From Luidia sarsii (Eukaryota; Echinodermata; Asteroidea; Paxillosida; Luidiidae): 64,000 nucleotides of DNA. Position 1 is the stretch's first letter, and every line of letters starts with the position of its first letter. Below are positions 27,841 through 33,296 of the stretch, piece by piece. A model generated the notes under the pieces. The model was not told the DNA's origin, made no database searches, and saw only the letters and a list, made by a program, of their open reading frames with translations. The stretch spans positions 2,413,152-2,477,151 of the forward strand of contig OX465110.1 of the NCBI GenBank assembly GCA_949987565.1. Direction: 5' to 3'. A program made the translations under genes and the position numbers.

Positions 27841-30800
27841 CCCTGGCCCTGGCCCTGGCTCTGGCTCTGGCCCTGGCTCTGGCTCAGGCTCTGGCTCTGG
27901 CTAGGGCTCTGGCTAGGGCTCTGGCTAGGGCTCTGGCTAGGGCTCTGGCTAGGGCTCTGGCTAGGGCTCTGGCTAGGGCTCTGGCTCTGACTCGCACCTT
28001 ATGTAAAGAATCGTTGAGTCTAAACTCGTTATCTCTTTGCACTGTTGTTTTTCTTCTCTGAAACACATCACTTCGTAATGAGAGAAAGGTGTACCTGCCA
28101 ACAGCAACTTGCATAGACTGGGTGCCTGTCTTTCCTCTTACCTCAGGGCGCAGCATTCTTTGACTTTACGGGCACTGGGCCTGAGGTCTACGGCAACTGC
28201 AATGCTCCCAGGGCCGTCACCATGTCCGCTATCATCTACTGTCTGCGATGCATGATAGGCCATGACGTGCCCCTCAATCAGGTAATGGCCAGGGCTCCAT
28301 TTCGTTGATCAGTAAACCGCTGTAAACCATGGTTAGCCACGGTGATTTGCAGTAAATCACAGTGAAGCACGGTTAACCACAGTGATTTGTAATAAACCAT
28401 GGCAAAGCACGATTAACCACGGTGAGTTGCAGTAAACCACAGTAAAGCACAGTTAACCACAGTGATTTGCAGTCAGCTATAGTAAAGCACGGTTAACCAC
28501 CGTAATTTGCAGTAAACTACAGTTAAGCACAGTTAAAAAAATAAAATTGTGCTTCCTATTTCAAGGCATCTGAATATAGGCTAGGTAGGTAGGAATTTTT
28601 TGAACTTTTGGGGTAAACTTTTCAAAATTTTGTACTTTTATTTTAGTTACATGTATGCAGGATTAGTTATTTGAAATCTCGGTGGTCGCGCCGCCCAAAT
28701 AGGTTTGCGTCGACACGCTGGCAAAATAAACTCTTTAAACACACTTTCCCCAAAAATACTTTAGGATCGCGCCATCAAAATAGGGTCAGCTGGGGAACCA
28801 TCAGCACAACTATTTTGTGTTTTGGCCTAAAGTTACTTGTGACTTTAAATGATACACTTTGATAGCAAAGTGTAGCATTCCATTGTAAGGACTGGCATTT
28901 GTTTACTTATTTTTATTCAACAAAGAAAGAATCTTCACGCTCAATGTGTTTTGTCGTTCATGTTCCCCCACCCCAAGGGTTGTCTGAAACCCGTGAAGCT
29001 GAGCATTCCCAAGGGGAGCATTCTGGATCCGTCCCAGAACGCCGCCGTCGTCGGGGGCAACGTCCTGACCAGCCAACGTGTAGTTGACGTAGTGCTGAAG
29101 GCGTTCGGAGTCTGTGCTGCATCGCAGGTAGGTACTACGCTCTGTCAAAGTTCTCCCGTTTGATAGTGTCCTTAAAGGGTTCCTGAAATAGAAAATTCTA
29201 ATATCGAGAAAACTAAATCTTAAAATTTAGTGGGCCTGACGTTTCGATCCTAGCAGGACCTTTCTCAAAGGCAGAGTGACAAGGACAAAACAGATACATG
29301 TACACGAAGGAAGGGGGGAGAGTGAATAGGACACGGATGAGAAACAAAGGACAAAGAGTGAAGCTGGTAGGGAGAGATCAAAGGGAAGGGCAAAGAGTGG
29401 GGTAGGGATTAGTGAGAGGAGGGGAAATATCAAAGAGAAGGGCAAGGAGTGAAAGGCGGGCAAGGAGTAGGAGAAAACTATTGTAAAACTATTGAAAACT
29501 ATTGTAAGACACTTTTAATGTCTACCCCCTAAATAGCGACCGTAAAAGGAAAACAAAATCTTTAGCGCGCCCTGCCCACAAAAAAACCTCTTTTGCGCGC
29601 GGGCCAAATCTTCTGCCGATGACGTCATCGGAAGTGCAATGTTGCATGATCGACTGCACACACACACACATATAGTATACGCGCACGTATGCGCGTCCAC
29701 AGGAAAAACATGACACTTCAGGCCTTCCCAAACCAAATTAGAAAAGCATGCACAGTGAAGAAGTGTACATGTACCATGCATACAGTGTACCAGTTAATGT
29801 GCATTGATCATTGAAAGTCAATATCATATTCATAAAAGTTAAGTAGTATTTGTACTTTTCAATTTCATTTTGGATAGAATTGTTTGTGAACAGTTACATT
29901 TGTCAACAGTTACATTTTTCGCTCCACAATTTGTTTCTTTCTTTTTTCTACATTTTCTGTGTAGGGTTGTATGAATAACACAACATTTGGGAGCAGTGAT
30001 GTGGGCTACTATGAAACAGTGGCTGGTGGTGCTGGAGCTGTAAGCCTCATCTGTCTGTCTGTCCCTCTCTCTCTCTGTCTCTCTGTCTGCCTCTCTCCTT
30101 GTATCTGTCCGATGCTTTGTCGCTGAGTCTCTCTGTCTCAGGCTATTAATCTGTCGGTTTGTCAATTCTATTTGTCAATTTGTCAGTTTGTTTATAATTC
30201 TATTAATCTGTCAGTTTGTCAATTTTGTTTGTCAATTTGTCAGTTTGTTTATAATTCTATTAACCTGTCAGTTTGTCTGTCAGTGTCAATGCCACTTTGT
30301 CTGTCTGTCCGTTATTTTGCTGTCTGTTTGTCAGCTGTCACTCCCCTCCTCTGTTTCGGGTCATTTCTAGTTAGTAGGCAATTTTTGTACATTACTCTGA
30401 TAATATAAGTGGAAGGTTTGTACTGCGTAGCACATCTCTTTCGAGATGGAATGTGGCTCTGAAAAAAATGCCGGAAACCGCTTACTGACCGAAACGACCC
30501 AAAATGACAAAACAAAAACAAATCTGGAATGTGTTCATCACCTGCCAGGGATCTCAGTGCTAGCTGTACACCTCTCATCAGAGGTAGACTCTATTAGTGT
30601 TCAGATCCTTGTTTCGGTGTTTGTGAAACCCAGGGACCTACGTGGGACGGCCGGAGCGGTGTGCACAGTCACATGACCAATACCAGAATCACCGATCCTG
30701 AGATATTAGAGAGGAGGTAGGCCTTTTTTAAATTCTTGATTCTTGTTCAATACGCCTGAAACAGCAGTCGAACCTTAGACCCACATTTGGACATACAGGT

Positions 30801-33296
30801 GCTGTACTAATAGCATAGAATTCCGAATTGATTTTATGAATTTTTTCAATTTTTTATTTCATGATTTTTGTTTCAATTTTTGGTTTCATGTATTTCTTCA
30901 ATTTTTCATTTTATGGGTTTTTTTTTCATGTTTTTATTTATAAATTTTTTCAATTTTTGATTTTATGAATTTTTCAATTGTTAATTTTATGAATGATTAT
31001 GGTTGAAGGGAAAATAAAAAATCTTTGAAGCTTCTAAAAAAATTTTGCTATAATGCAATATTGACTACAAAGACTGATTAATACATGTACTGTAACCAAT
31101 GATCATTTCAAATAACTTCTTAATCTTTAAGATCTTTCAAGATTTATTTATTTCTTCGGTTCCCTTTGTTTCTTTGAAAACAAGGTTGTGATTTGGATTC
31201 TGTGAAATAACCTAAGAGAGTAGTTGCAATGGTTTTATTATATGCATGATTTCAATTCATAGATATGAAAATGACATTTGTATGTTGCGTAACTTACGCA
31301 ACTTTTCTTGAAATCGGCTGCAGGAAAGCGGGAGTCACGGGTTCGAATCCTGCCCAAGCTGCCTGAAATGTTTTCATCAGGCATCGGGCAAAGCACTGGG
31401 CATTCGGTGCTTATCACGTCGAGCCAGGGCAAAACCCTCACTGAATGGTTTCTATTTGTCTTCGTCAGGTATCCGGTGGTCCTGAAGCAGTTTGGGCTGA
31501 GCCCCAACACGGGCGGGCGGGGCCGGTACCGGGGCGGAGACGGGGTCGTCAGGGAGATGACGTTCCGCCGACCTCTGACCTTGTCTGTGCTGACGGAGCG
31601 GAGAGCATTCCGGCCCTATGGTCTCAATGGTCAGTGTTGCGCTCCCTCTGAACAAGATCAGTCCATTTAGATCGGACACCATTGAAATGAGCAACTTTGT
31701 GTCTGTATATAATAATATCAGTGGCCATTTTTGATTTTTGTGTTTGAGACGTACGTGTATGCTTTAGTGGTAGGTTTGATTCCTACCCAAATTGCTTGGA
31801 GATTAGTTCAGACAGCCTGAACTCTTTTGTACTCAAACTCATACATACACTGTACTAAAAAAAATATATATATATTTCTGCTTCCAGTTACCCGACTGAC
31901 CCTATTTCTAGCCTGCAAGCCAAATTTTTTTATCTGGAAACAATGATGATCAAAATTCAATGTGTAATTTGATCGTTTTATTATTACCTTTAAGGCTTGA
32001 CCACATGCAGATGCCTCCATATGATTGTACACAAAAAGGCAAAAAAAAAGATCCCCTACGTACCCAATTTTGAAATGCCATGTGATTGGCCTTAGGATTG
32101 TGGTGTCTGAATTTGTATATGTTTTTTTATTTATTTCATTTATTTTGTGTATCGCTTCCAGGCGGTGAATCTGGGACACCAGGCAAGAATCTGTTTGTCT
32201 ACGCCGATGGTCGCATCATCAACCTTGGAGCTAAGCAAAGCATTGACGTCAATGCCGGAGTAAGTAGAAGCAATTATTCTCCAAGAAATACCAGATAGTC
32301 GCTTGGTAGGGGGCCTCAATACTAAGTTCTTACCTAATTGAGTCAAACAGATAATGGGAAAAAATGACTGGGAACTCTTCGTTGACTTGGCAAGGGAAAC
32401 TTGAACCCAAGACCTCTGGTTTTGCGTACAAGTGCTCTCACCATCTGAGCTAGCCCTTAGAGGGTGGCCTTCCTTAATAGTCAACTAGTCTTTGCCGAGG
32501 TGGGGTACCAATCTGAAGCTCAGATGGTAAGAGTGCTGGTATGCAAAACCAGACATCTCGGGTTCAAATCCTGGTCCAGTCAAATTTTCGTTGCCATTTT
32601 TTTTTTTTTTTTATCAATTTACTAGCCTCATCATTGGTGAGCTAAAGCTAAAAAAAATAAAATAAAACTATTTAGGGGTTTATTTCCCAACTGACTTACA
32701 ATGTCCATTGCCTCATCATTTTGTTTAAGATGGTGGCTTTGTTACATCAGTGTGTTAGGTATAATGAGGGTTCCCAGAGAAAAATGTTGGGTGATTGGGT
32801 GTTAAAAACAACAATGTGCTACTCACCTACGAGTTTCATAAAGAGGGAAAAAATGCCAGCGGGAAAAAGCTGGGGAAATCTTTCCATGTAGTTCCCAACA
32901 AGGACAAGGAGCGTTCCCACACACATCACGTCGTAAAAAAACGCGATTATTTGAAAAAATCTCACTCTTATACTGGAGTCCGAATCGCGATTCAAATCAC
33001 ACTAATAATCGCGTTTATTGTGTCCCCACACGCAAAAAAAAGTGTAGTGGGAACGGCCCTGTTACTGGCTGGTCGTATTTGATTTGGTTTTTTTGGGGGG
33101 GGGTTGTTCTCTTTAGGACACTCTGTGCATGTTCACCCCCGGTGGTGGTGGGTATGGAAATCCCCCCGAGAAGGAGGATGCCGTGGACTACGAGATTCTG
33201 CCGTCCAAGCGCCGGCGCTACAACCAGGAGGCCAGCCAGCACTACATGGAGAAGGGCAGCGTCTACGCATACCGCATGGCCCAGGAGCAAGTGTGA
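4241..33296 (+). CDS. OPLAH: 5-oxoprolinase (ATP-hydrolysing), 29 coding exons, complete
   Basis: Cytosolic enzyme that opens 5-oxo-L-proline to L-glutamate at the cost of ATP, in the gamma-glutamyl cycle of glutathione turnover. Coding exons: 4241-4408, 5726-5917, 6688-6819, 7359-7465, 8357-8472, 9474-9606, 10635-10747, 12627-12715, 13393-13510, 13994-14136, 14912-15040, 16489-16601, 17982-18152, 18658-18795, 20075-20213, 21034-21210, 21564-21701, 22827-22937, 23971-24072, 25034-25208, 26245-26354, 27134-27355, 28147-28281, 28978-29127, 29965-30039, 30634-30716, 31469-31629, 32162-32259, 33117-33296. All junctions are GT-AG and in phase; they sum to 3918 nt, 1305 residues plus TGA, against about 1288 in the human enzyme. 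Key motifs: [12 protein letters not shown] near residue 8, [17 protein letters not shown] in exon 2, [13 protein letters not shown] across exons 7-8, and PGGGGYG near the C-terminus. The ATG at 4241 sits where the family starts. Least certain edge: the exon 5 acceptor, chosen at 8356/8357 because it restores the usual HSYT-x3-HE spacing. Confidence 0.96.
4700..5388. mobile_element. About 690-bp inverted-repeat transposon copy 1
   Basis: In OPLAH intron 1. The right end reads GGTGCGAAGTGGTTAA and the inner left side has CCTCCGAATCCGGGCACCA. A reverse-oriented copy fills 15050-15765 and includes the same internal (CA)n tract, near 5110 here and 15305 there. No transposase reading frame is visible, so it looks non-autonomous. 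Diverged relatives may lie at 18895-18980 and 19595-19680. Confidence 0.75.
5388..5552. repeat. Foldback family B, two-armed
   Basis: GAAGGAGTATGGCTCTGAAA at the left is mirrored by TTTTCAGAGCCATACTCCTT at the right, followed by a GTGTCACCGCAGACCT end. Adjoins the right end of the 690-bp element. Confidence 0.7.
6090..6150 (+). repeat. Foldback family A, single arm
   Basis: Single core (AAATTTAGTGGGCCTGACG through CTCAAAGGCAGAG) in OPLAH intron 2, with no opposing arm. Confidence 0.75.
6226..6425. repeat. Foldback family B, two-armed
   Basis: Starts with GTTTGTGGTGACACCATGTA and ends with its near reverse complement ATGGTGTCACTGCAAACC. The centre is a palindrome around TGGCCAGTATGATGACGGCC. 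Intron 2 of OPLAH. Confidence 0.75.
6870..6990 (-). repeat. SINE family D, truncated
   Basis: Carries the reversed box B GGGATTCGAACCCGCGACTC and the GCTTTGCCCGGTGCCTGAT part, but lacks the tRNA 5' end beyond GGACGTAG. Confidence 0.7.
7067..7251. mobile_element. 185-bp MITE, copy 1, with 7-bp target duplication
   Basis: Terminal inverted repeats of about 47 bp begin ACGCAGTGGCTGTTGTTACG and end in the reverse complement. The flanks are ATTCCAA at 7060-7066 and ATTCCAA at 7252-7258. A second copy of identical length lies at 52260-52444. No coding capacity. Confidence 0.9.
7505..7835. repeat. Repeat family K interrupted by a family A insertion
   Basis: Head GGGTGTAAGACTTCCGGAAA, body with CAAACTGGTATCTAAAACTG, end block GGGTGCCTGCACCCCTGCCG. 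Intact relatives at 23625-23833 and 24345-24985 lack bases 7653-7758, which are a 106-bp family A arm flanked by ATTTTATCTG on both sides (7643-7652 and 7759-7768). Confidence 0.8.
8500..8620 (+). repeat. SINE family C fragment
   Basis: Two head-to-head pieces of the tRNA-like part. The left one is antisense (GGACTTGAACCCGAGACCTC) and the right one sense (GGTCTCAGGCTCAAGTCCTG). It adjoins the exon 5 donor of OPLAH. Confidence 0.65.
8880..9240. repeat. Family E repeat with nested SINE D
   Basis: Family E pieces (GTACAGACACCATACGGCTG on the left; GGGTTATCAGGC and AAGGCTTTGCAAAATCCACC on the right) are split by a SINE D copy at about 9006-9165. The order of insertion is therefore E first, D second. 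Confidence 0.6.
9270..9440 (-). repeat. SINE family C
   Basis: Antisense copy with AACTTTGACTGGACCAGGAC, reversed box B and the GCGCCAGTCAGACGCAATTC end, immediately before OPLAH exon 6. Confidence 0.75.
9785..10320. repeat. Minisatellite, unit about 70 bp
   Basis: About seven copies of a unit containing GAGCCTGGATAATTTGGATG, TTACCAGACTGGTTCAGGG and TGGTTTGAACC. Units differ by presence of a TTTAAAG insert versus an AAG form, giving at least two subtypes. OPLAH intron 6. Confidence 0.9.
10372..10548. mobile_element. Short MITE of the THAP-linked family H
   Basis: Near-palindromic 177 bp. TTAAAGAAGAATGAAACCC at the left is matched by GGGTTTCATTCTCCTTTAA at the right. Inner blocks (ATGTTGGCTTATCTGATTGG, GTTAAAAACAACCTA, GAAACTCGTAGGTGAGTAGC) are shared with 32770-32915 and 54105-54495. 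Confidence 0.85.
10828..11293. mobile_element. 466-bp MITE, family F, copy 1
   Basis: Ends TGACCCGGCACAATGAGGAA and the approximate reverse complement CCTCATGTCGCTGTGCCGGG. Internal landmarks: GTGAAAGAGTATACCATTAG, AACTTTGTTGTAA, CTCCTCGAAAGC, ACAGTACACAAACACT. A reverse-oriented copy lies at 22222-22687 and an internally deleted one at 57714-57939. Confidence 0.85.
11520..11690. repeat. Foldback family A with a perfect 100-bp palindrome
   Basis: Bases 11570-11669 form a perfect palindrome with 50-bp arms and no loop, centred on CAAAGGCCTTTG. The left flank carries TTGCAAACTGCTTACTGACT, the terminal motif seen in other copies. OPLAH intron 7. Confidence 0.9.
12321..12558. repeat. Foldback family B, two-armed
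   Basis: Left end GGAGGTTTGGGGTGATGCCA, right arm with TCTTTTCAGAACTGCACTCG and AAAGAGCAAACCTCAT. The GACAAACAGAGCACTGTTC block mirrors AACAGTGTGCTTTGTTCGTC. Confidence 0.75.
12797..13340. repeat. Tandem repeat, unit about 155 bp
   Basis: Three full units and one partial. Each has CCCTAATTTCAGGCCCTCC, GTTGAATTTTTGGTCATTTA, GCATTTTTTTGCATCGC, GGCGTGTGTGAAC and a poly(A) run followed by AGTGTGAA. The last unit stops about 50 bp before OPLAH exon 9. Confidence 0.85.
14597..14705. repeat. Foldback family A, two-armed
   Basis: GTGGGCCTGACGTTTCGATC is opposed by CTGCTAGGATCGAAATGTGG; a spacer of about 30 bp includes AATTCCACATG. A degraded family B arm precedes it at about 14525-14595. Confidence 0.75.
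15050..15765. mobile_element. About 690-bp inverted-repeat transposon copy 2
   Basis: Reverse complement of 4700-5388. The left end reads AGACCACTTCGCGCC and the right end CCGGCGTGAAGTGGTTA, giving terminal inverted repeats. It sits 10 bp downstream of the OPLAH exon 11 donor. Confidence 0.75.
16255..16375. repeat. SINE family D, rearranged fragment
   Basis: Contains GACCACCAAGGTGGTC, a GTCGAGGTCATGTGGCAGAT block like the one at 1540, and the AAGCAGGGCAAACCCTCATT tail, without an intact box B. Confidence 0.5.
17025..17180. repeat. Foldback family A, two-armed
   Basis: TTGCAAACTGCTCACTGACT terminal motif, then two opposed cores meeting at CTCAAAGGCTGCCTTTGAGA. OPLAH intron 12. Confidence 0.75.
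17386..17580. repeat. Foldback family B, two-armed
   Basis: Starts GAAGGTTTGCATGGTGAGAA and AATAGGTTTGCAGAGACACC, and ends with GGTGTCTCCGCAAACCTATT. The two arms meet at TTCAGGAGTTTCTCCTGAA. Confidence 0.75.
17640..17935. repeat. Foldback family A plus SINE D tail
   Basis: A two-armed family A copy (opposed cores about 17725-17845, with an extra TGCCTTTGAGAA duplication in the middle) is followed by a T tract and a SINE D 3' part at 17868-17935, ending about 45 bp before OPLAH exon 13. Confidence 0.7.
18134..18297 (+). repeat. Tandem duplication copying the exon 13 splice donor
   Basis: GGGATTTGAAAGGTATCC at the end of OPLAH exon 13 (donor at 18153) recurs as GGGATTTGAAAGGTATAC with an equivalent GT at 18243. 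The following TATGGCTAGGGC and GAAAAGTCAG blocks are also copied. Using the copied donor would add 90 nt with an in-frame TAG. Confidence 0.85.
18360..18570 (+). repeat. SINE family C
   Basis: Sense head GGCTGGATAGCTCAGATGGG, box B GGTTCAAATCC, then CAGTCAAAGTTTTCTTTGCC. Preceded by the body block GGAGATATACGGCAGTTAAT. Confidence 0.75.
18998..19125 (+). repeat. Foldback family B, single arm
   Basis: GGTTACACCATGTAGCACTT, AAGAAGGAGTGTGGCTCTGA, AAAGAGCCGGTAGCTCAACG, then TCTGCCCGTCGTCAGGAGAC. Similar to the arm at 2204-2315 in reverse. Confidence 0.7.
20290..20412 (+). repeat. Foldback family B, single arm
   Basis: GAAGGTTTGCAGTGACACCA to CTGGCCGTCATCAGGAGA. Closest relative by eye is the left arm at 6226-6425. 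Confidence 0.7.
20595..20780 (+). repeat. SINE family C
   Basis: GATATACAGCAGTTAATGGT, GGGCTGGATAGCTCAGGTAG, then GGTCTTGGGTCCAGTCAAAT; box B is degraded. Confidence 0.7.
21215..21510 (+). repeat. Minisatellite built of AGGTCA half-sites
   Basis: Short degenerate units of the form GGAGGTCAGAGGTCATTG start within about 20 bp of the exon 16 donor. AGGTCA, GGGTCA and close variants recur throughout. Perfect AGGTCA-n-AGGTCA pairs with one-base spacing (DR1) occur at 21399-21411 and 21482-21494, an imperfect one at 21363-21375. Confidence 0.8.
21684..22060 (+). repeat. Degenerate repeats seeded by the exon 17 end and donor
   Basis: The last bases of OPLAH exon 17 with its donor (TATATCCACCAACATCAAAG at 21683-21702, then TAGG) recur in the intron as CATCTCCACCAACATCAAAG followed by TACC, equivalent GT at 21824. 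Decaying CATATCCACCAAT-type units continue to about 22060. Confidence 0.75.
22222..22687. mobile_element. 466-bp MITE, family F, copy 2
   Basis: Reverse orientation relative to 10828-11293. Perfect 9-bp outer ends TGACCCGGC and GCCGGGTCA. Lies in OPLAH intron 17, about 140 bp before exon 18. A weak family A arm precedes it at 22090-22155. Confidence 0.85.
22972..23100. repeat. SINE family D, palindromic tail pair
   Basis: Two 3' ends face each other: AATTCAATGAGGGATTGCCC at the left and GGCAAACCCTCATTGAATTA at the right, joined by GGCAGCTTGGGCAAAGCACT. The tRNA-like head is lost. Confidence 0.65.
23625..23833 (+). repeat. Repeat family K, intact reference copy
   Basis: GGGATGTAAGACTTCTTCTT to TGTCGGTCACTTACATCCCT; the ends are short inverted repeats. 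It lacks the family A insertion of 7505-7835 and the array expansion of 24345-24985. Confidence 0.7.
24345..24985 (+). repeat. Repeat family K with expanded 30-bp minisatellite
   Basis: Same head and tail as family K, but the head TTTCCGGAAATGG segment has expanded into about 14 copies (about 24350-24775) of a roughly 30-bp unit, TTCCGGAAATGGTGTGATTT plus TTGTTCAGA. Both strands stay open across it because the unit is close to a multiple of three; this is not a gene. Confidence 0.85.
25468..25790. repeat. Two SINE family D copies
   Basis: A tail-only copy at about 25468-25555 and a near full copy at about 25640-25790 with CAGCTCGGTGGTCAAGTGGT, GCGGGTTCGAGTCCTGCCC and GCATCGGGCAAAGCACTGA. The latter is among the best tRNA-like heads in the window, but it is continuous with SINE tail sequence and so is not called a tRNA gene. 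Confidence 0.75.
25835..26010 (-). repeat. SINE family C
   Basis: Antisense: GGACTTGAACCCGAGACCTC, ATCTGAGCTATCCAGCCCTT, then GTCCACTAGTCTTTGCCAGG and CAGTCAGAGGCAATTCAGCC. Confidence 0.8.
26344..26600 (+). repeat. Tandem duplication copying the exon 21 splice donor
   Basis: Two copies of about 125 bp. Each starts with CAATCAGAAGGTCAGGG, the last ten bases of OPLAH exon 21 plus its donor, and runs through ACTCGACAACAAGTCTACTA to ACAAAACAAAATTGCA. The copied GT is at 26484. Using it would add 129 nt but hits an in-frame TAA first. Confidence 0.9.
26622..27035. repeat. SINE D tail pair and family E repeat
   Basis: 26622-26690 is a head-to-head SINE D tail. 26840-27035 is family E: ACGATCAATTGCACGACAAT, AAGCGATGCACAGAAACCAT, TATACGATGGGTTATCAATC, GTTACGATGAATCGTAAGGC, GTGAAATCCACCCC. 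Related E copies are at 45175-45262 and 52120-52235, and short ones at 5628-5675 and 13878-13920. Confidence 0.65.
27397..27990 (+). repeat. GGCTCT hexanucleotide array, about 590 bp
   Basis: Nearly pure (CTGGCT)n with CCTGGC and CAGGCT variants. Near 27655-27680 are two TTCTAGCTCT interruptions, and at 27900-27975 a homogenised 12-bp sub-array of GGCTAGGGCTCT. It starts about 40 bp after the OPLAH exon 22 donor. One strand reads as a Gly-Ser run, but splice phase and stops argue against coding. Confidence 0.95.
28318..28545 (+). repeat. Minisatellite, unit about 40 bp
   Basis: About five to six units of GGTTAACCACGGTGATTTGC plus AGTAAACCACAGTAAAGCAC. It begins soon after the exon 23 donor. 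Confidence 0.85.
29216..29480 (+). repeat. Foldback family A, long form
   Basis: Same order as 100-440: core, then GTGACAAGGACAAAACAGAT, GAAGGAAGGGGG and GAGATCAAAGGGAAGGGCAA. A TCAAAGAGAAGGGCAAGGAG block is locally repeated. Confidence 0.8.
30045..30330 (+). repeat. CTGT/TCTC-rich simple repeat
   Basis: TCTGTCTGTC and CTCTCTGTCT runs start 5 bp after the OPLAH exon 25 donor, then TTGTCAATTTGTCAGTTTGT is tandemly repeated with TTTATAATTCTATTAA. Confidence 0.85.
30820..31005. repeat. AT-rich degenerate tandem repeat
   Basis: About five units of roughly 33 bp resembling TTTATGAATTTTTTCAATTT. OPLAH intron 26. Confidence 0.7.
31318..31448 (+). repeat. SINE family D, 5' truncated
   Basis: Begins in the tRNA part at GCAGGAAAGCGGGAGTCACG, with box B GGGTTCGAATCC, then GCATCGGGCAAAGCACTGGG and ACCCTCACTGAAT. 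It ends about 20 bp before OPLAH exon 27. Confidence 0.8.
32370..32600. repeat. SINE family C, inverted pair
   Basis: An antisense copy (ACTTGAACCCAAGACCTCTG, TCTGAGCTAGCCCTTAGAGG) is followed at about 32515 by a sense head (GCTCAGATGGTAAGAGTGCT, GGGTTCAAATCCTGGTCCAG), so transcripts could fold back on themselves. Confidence 0.75.
32770..32915 (+). mobile_element. Family H element fragment with THAP exon piece
   Basis: Left terminal sequence (CCAGAGAAAAATGTTGG, ACTCACCTACGAGTTTCATA, AAGAGGG) is fused directly to the second half of a THAP zinc-finger exon, encoding [11 protein letters not shown] and PNKDK. The upstream half present at 54364 is missing. The element is cut on its right by another MITE. 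Confidence 0.8.
32909..33057. mobile_element. Small MITE nested at the family H fragment
   Basis: GCGTTCCCACACACATCACG at the left faces GTGTAGTGGGAACG at the right, with inner AACGCGATTATTT against AATAATCGCGTTT. Ends about 60 bp before the last OPLAH exon. Confidence 0.7.

Larger units (their letters stand above)
21034..33296 (+). other. OPLAH: OPLAH exons 16-29: linker and Hydantoinase_B region
   Basis: Exon 16 encodes a beta-rich linker ending in a GDISIK block. Exons 17-29 (residues about 727-1305) form the Hydantoinase_B part. Blocks seen: [34 protein letters not shown]-like [102 protein letters not shown] and the glycine-rich FTPGGGGYG. Human OPLAH has the same order. Confidence 0.9.

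Noticed and set aside
27884..28156. Arg-Ala repeat frame on the minus strand
   Set aside because: It is the GGCTAGGGCTCT subarray read in one frame; an artefact of the simple repeat.
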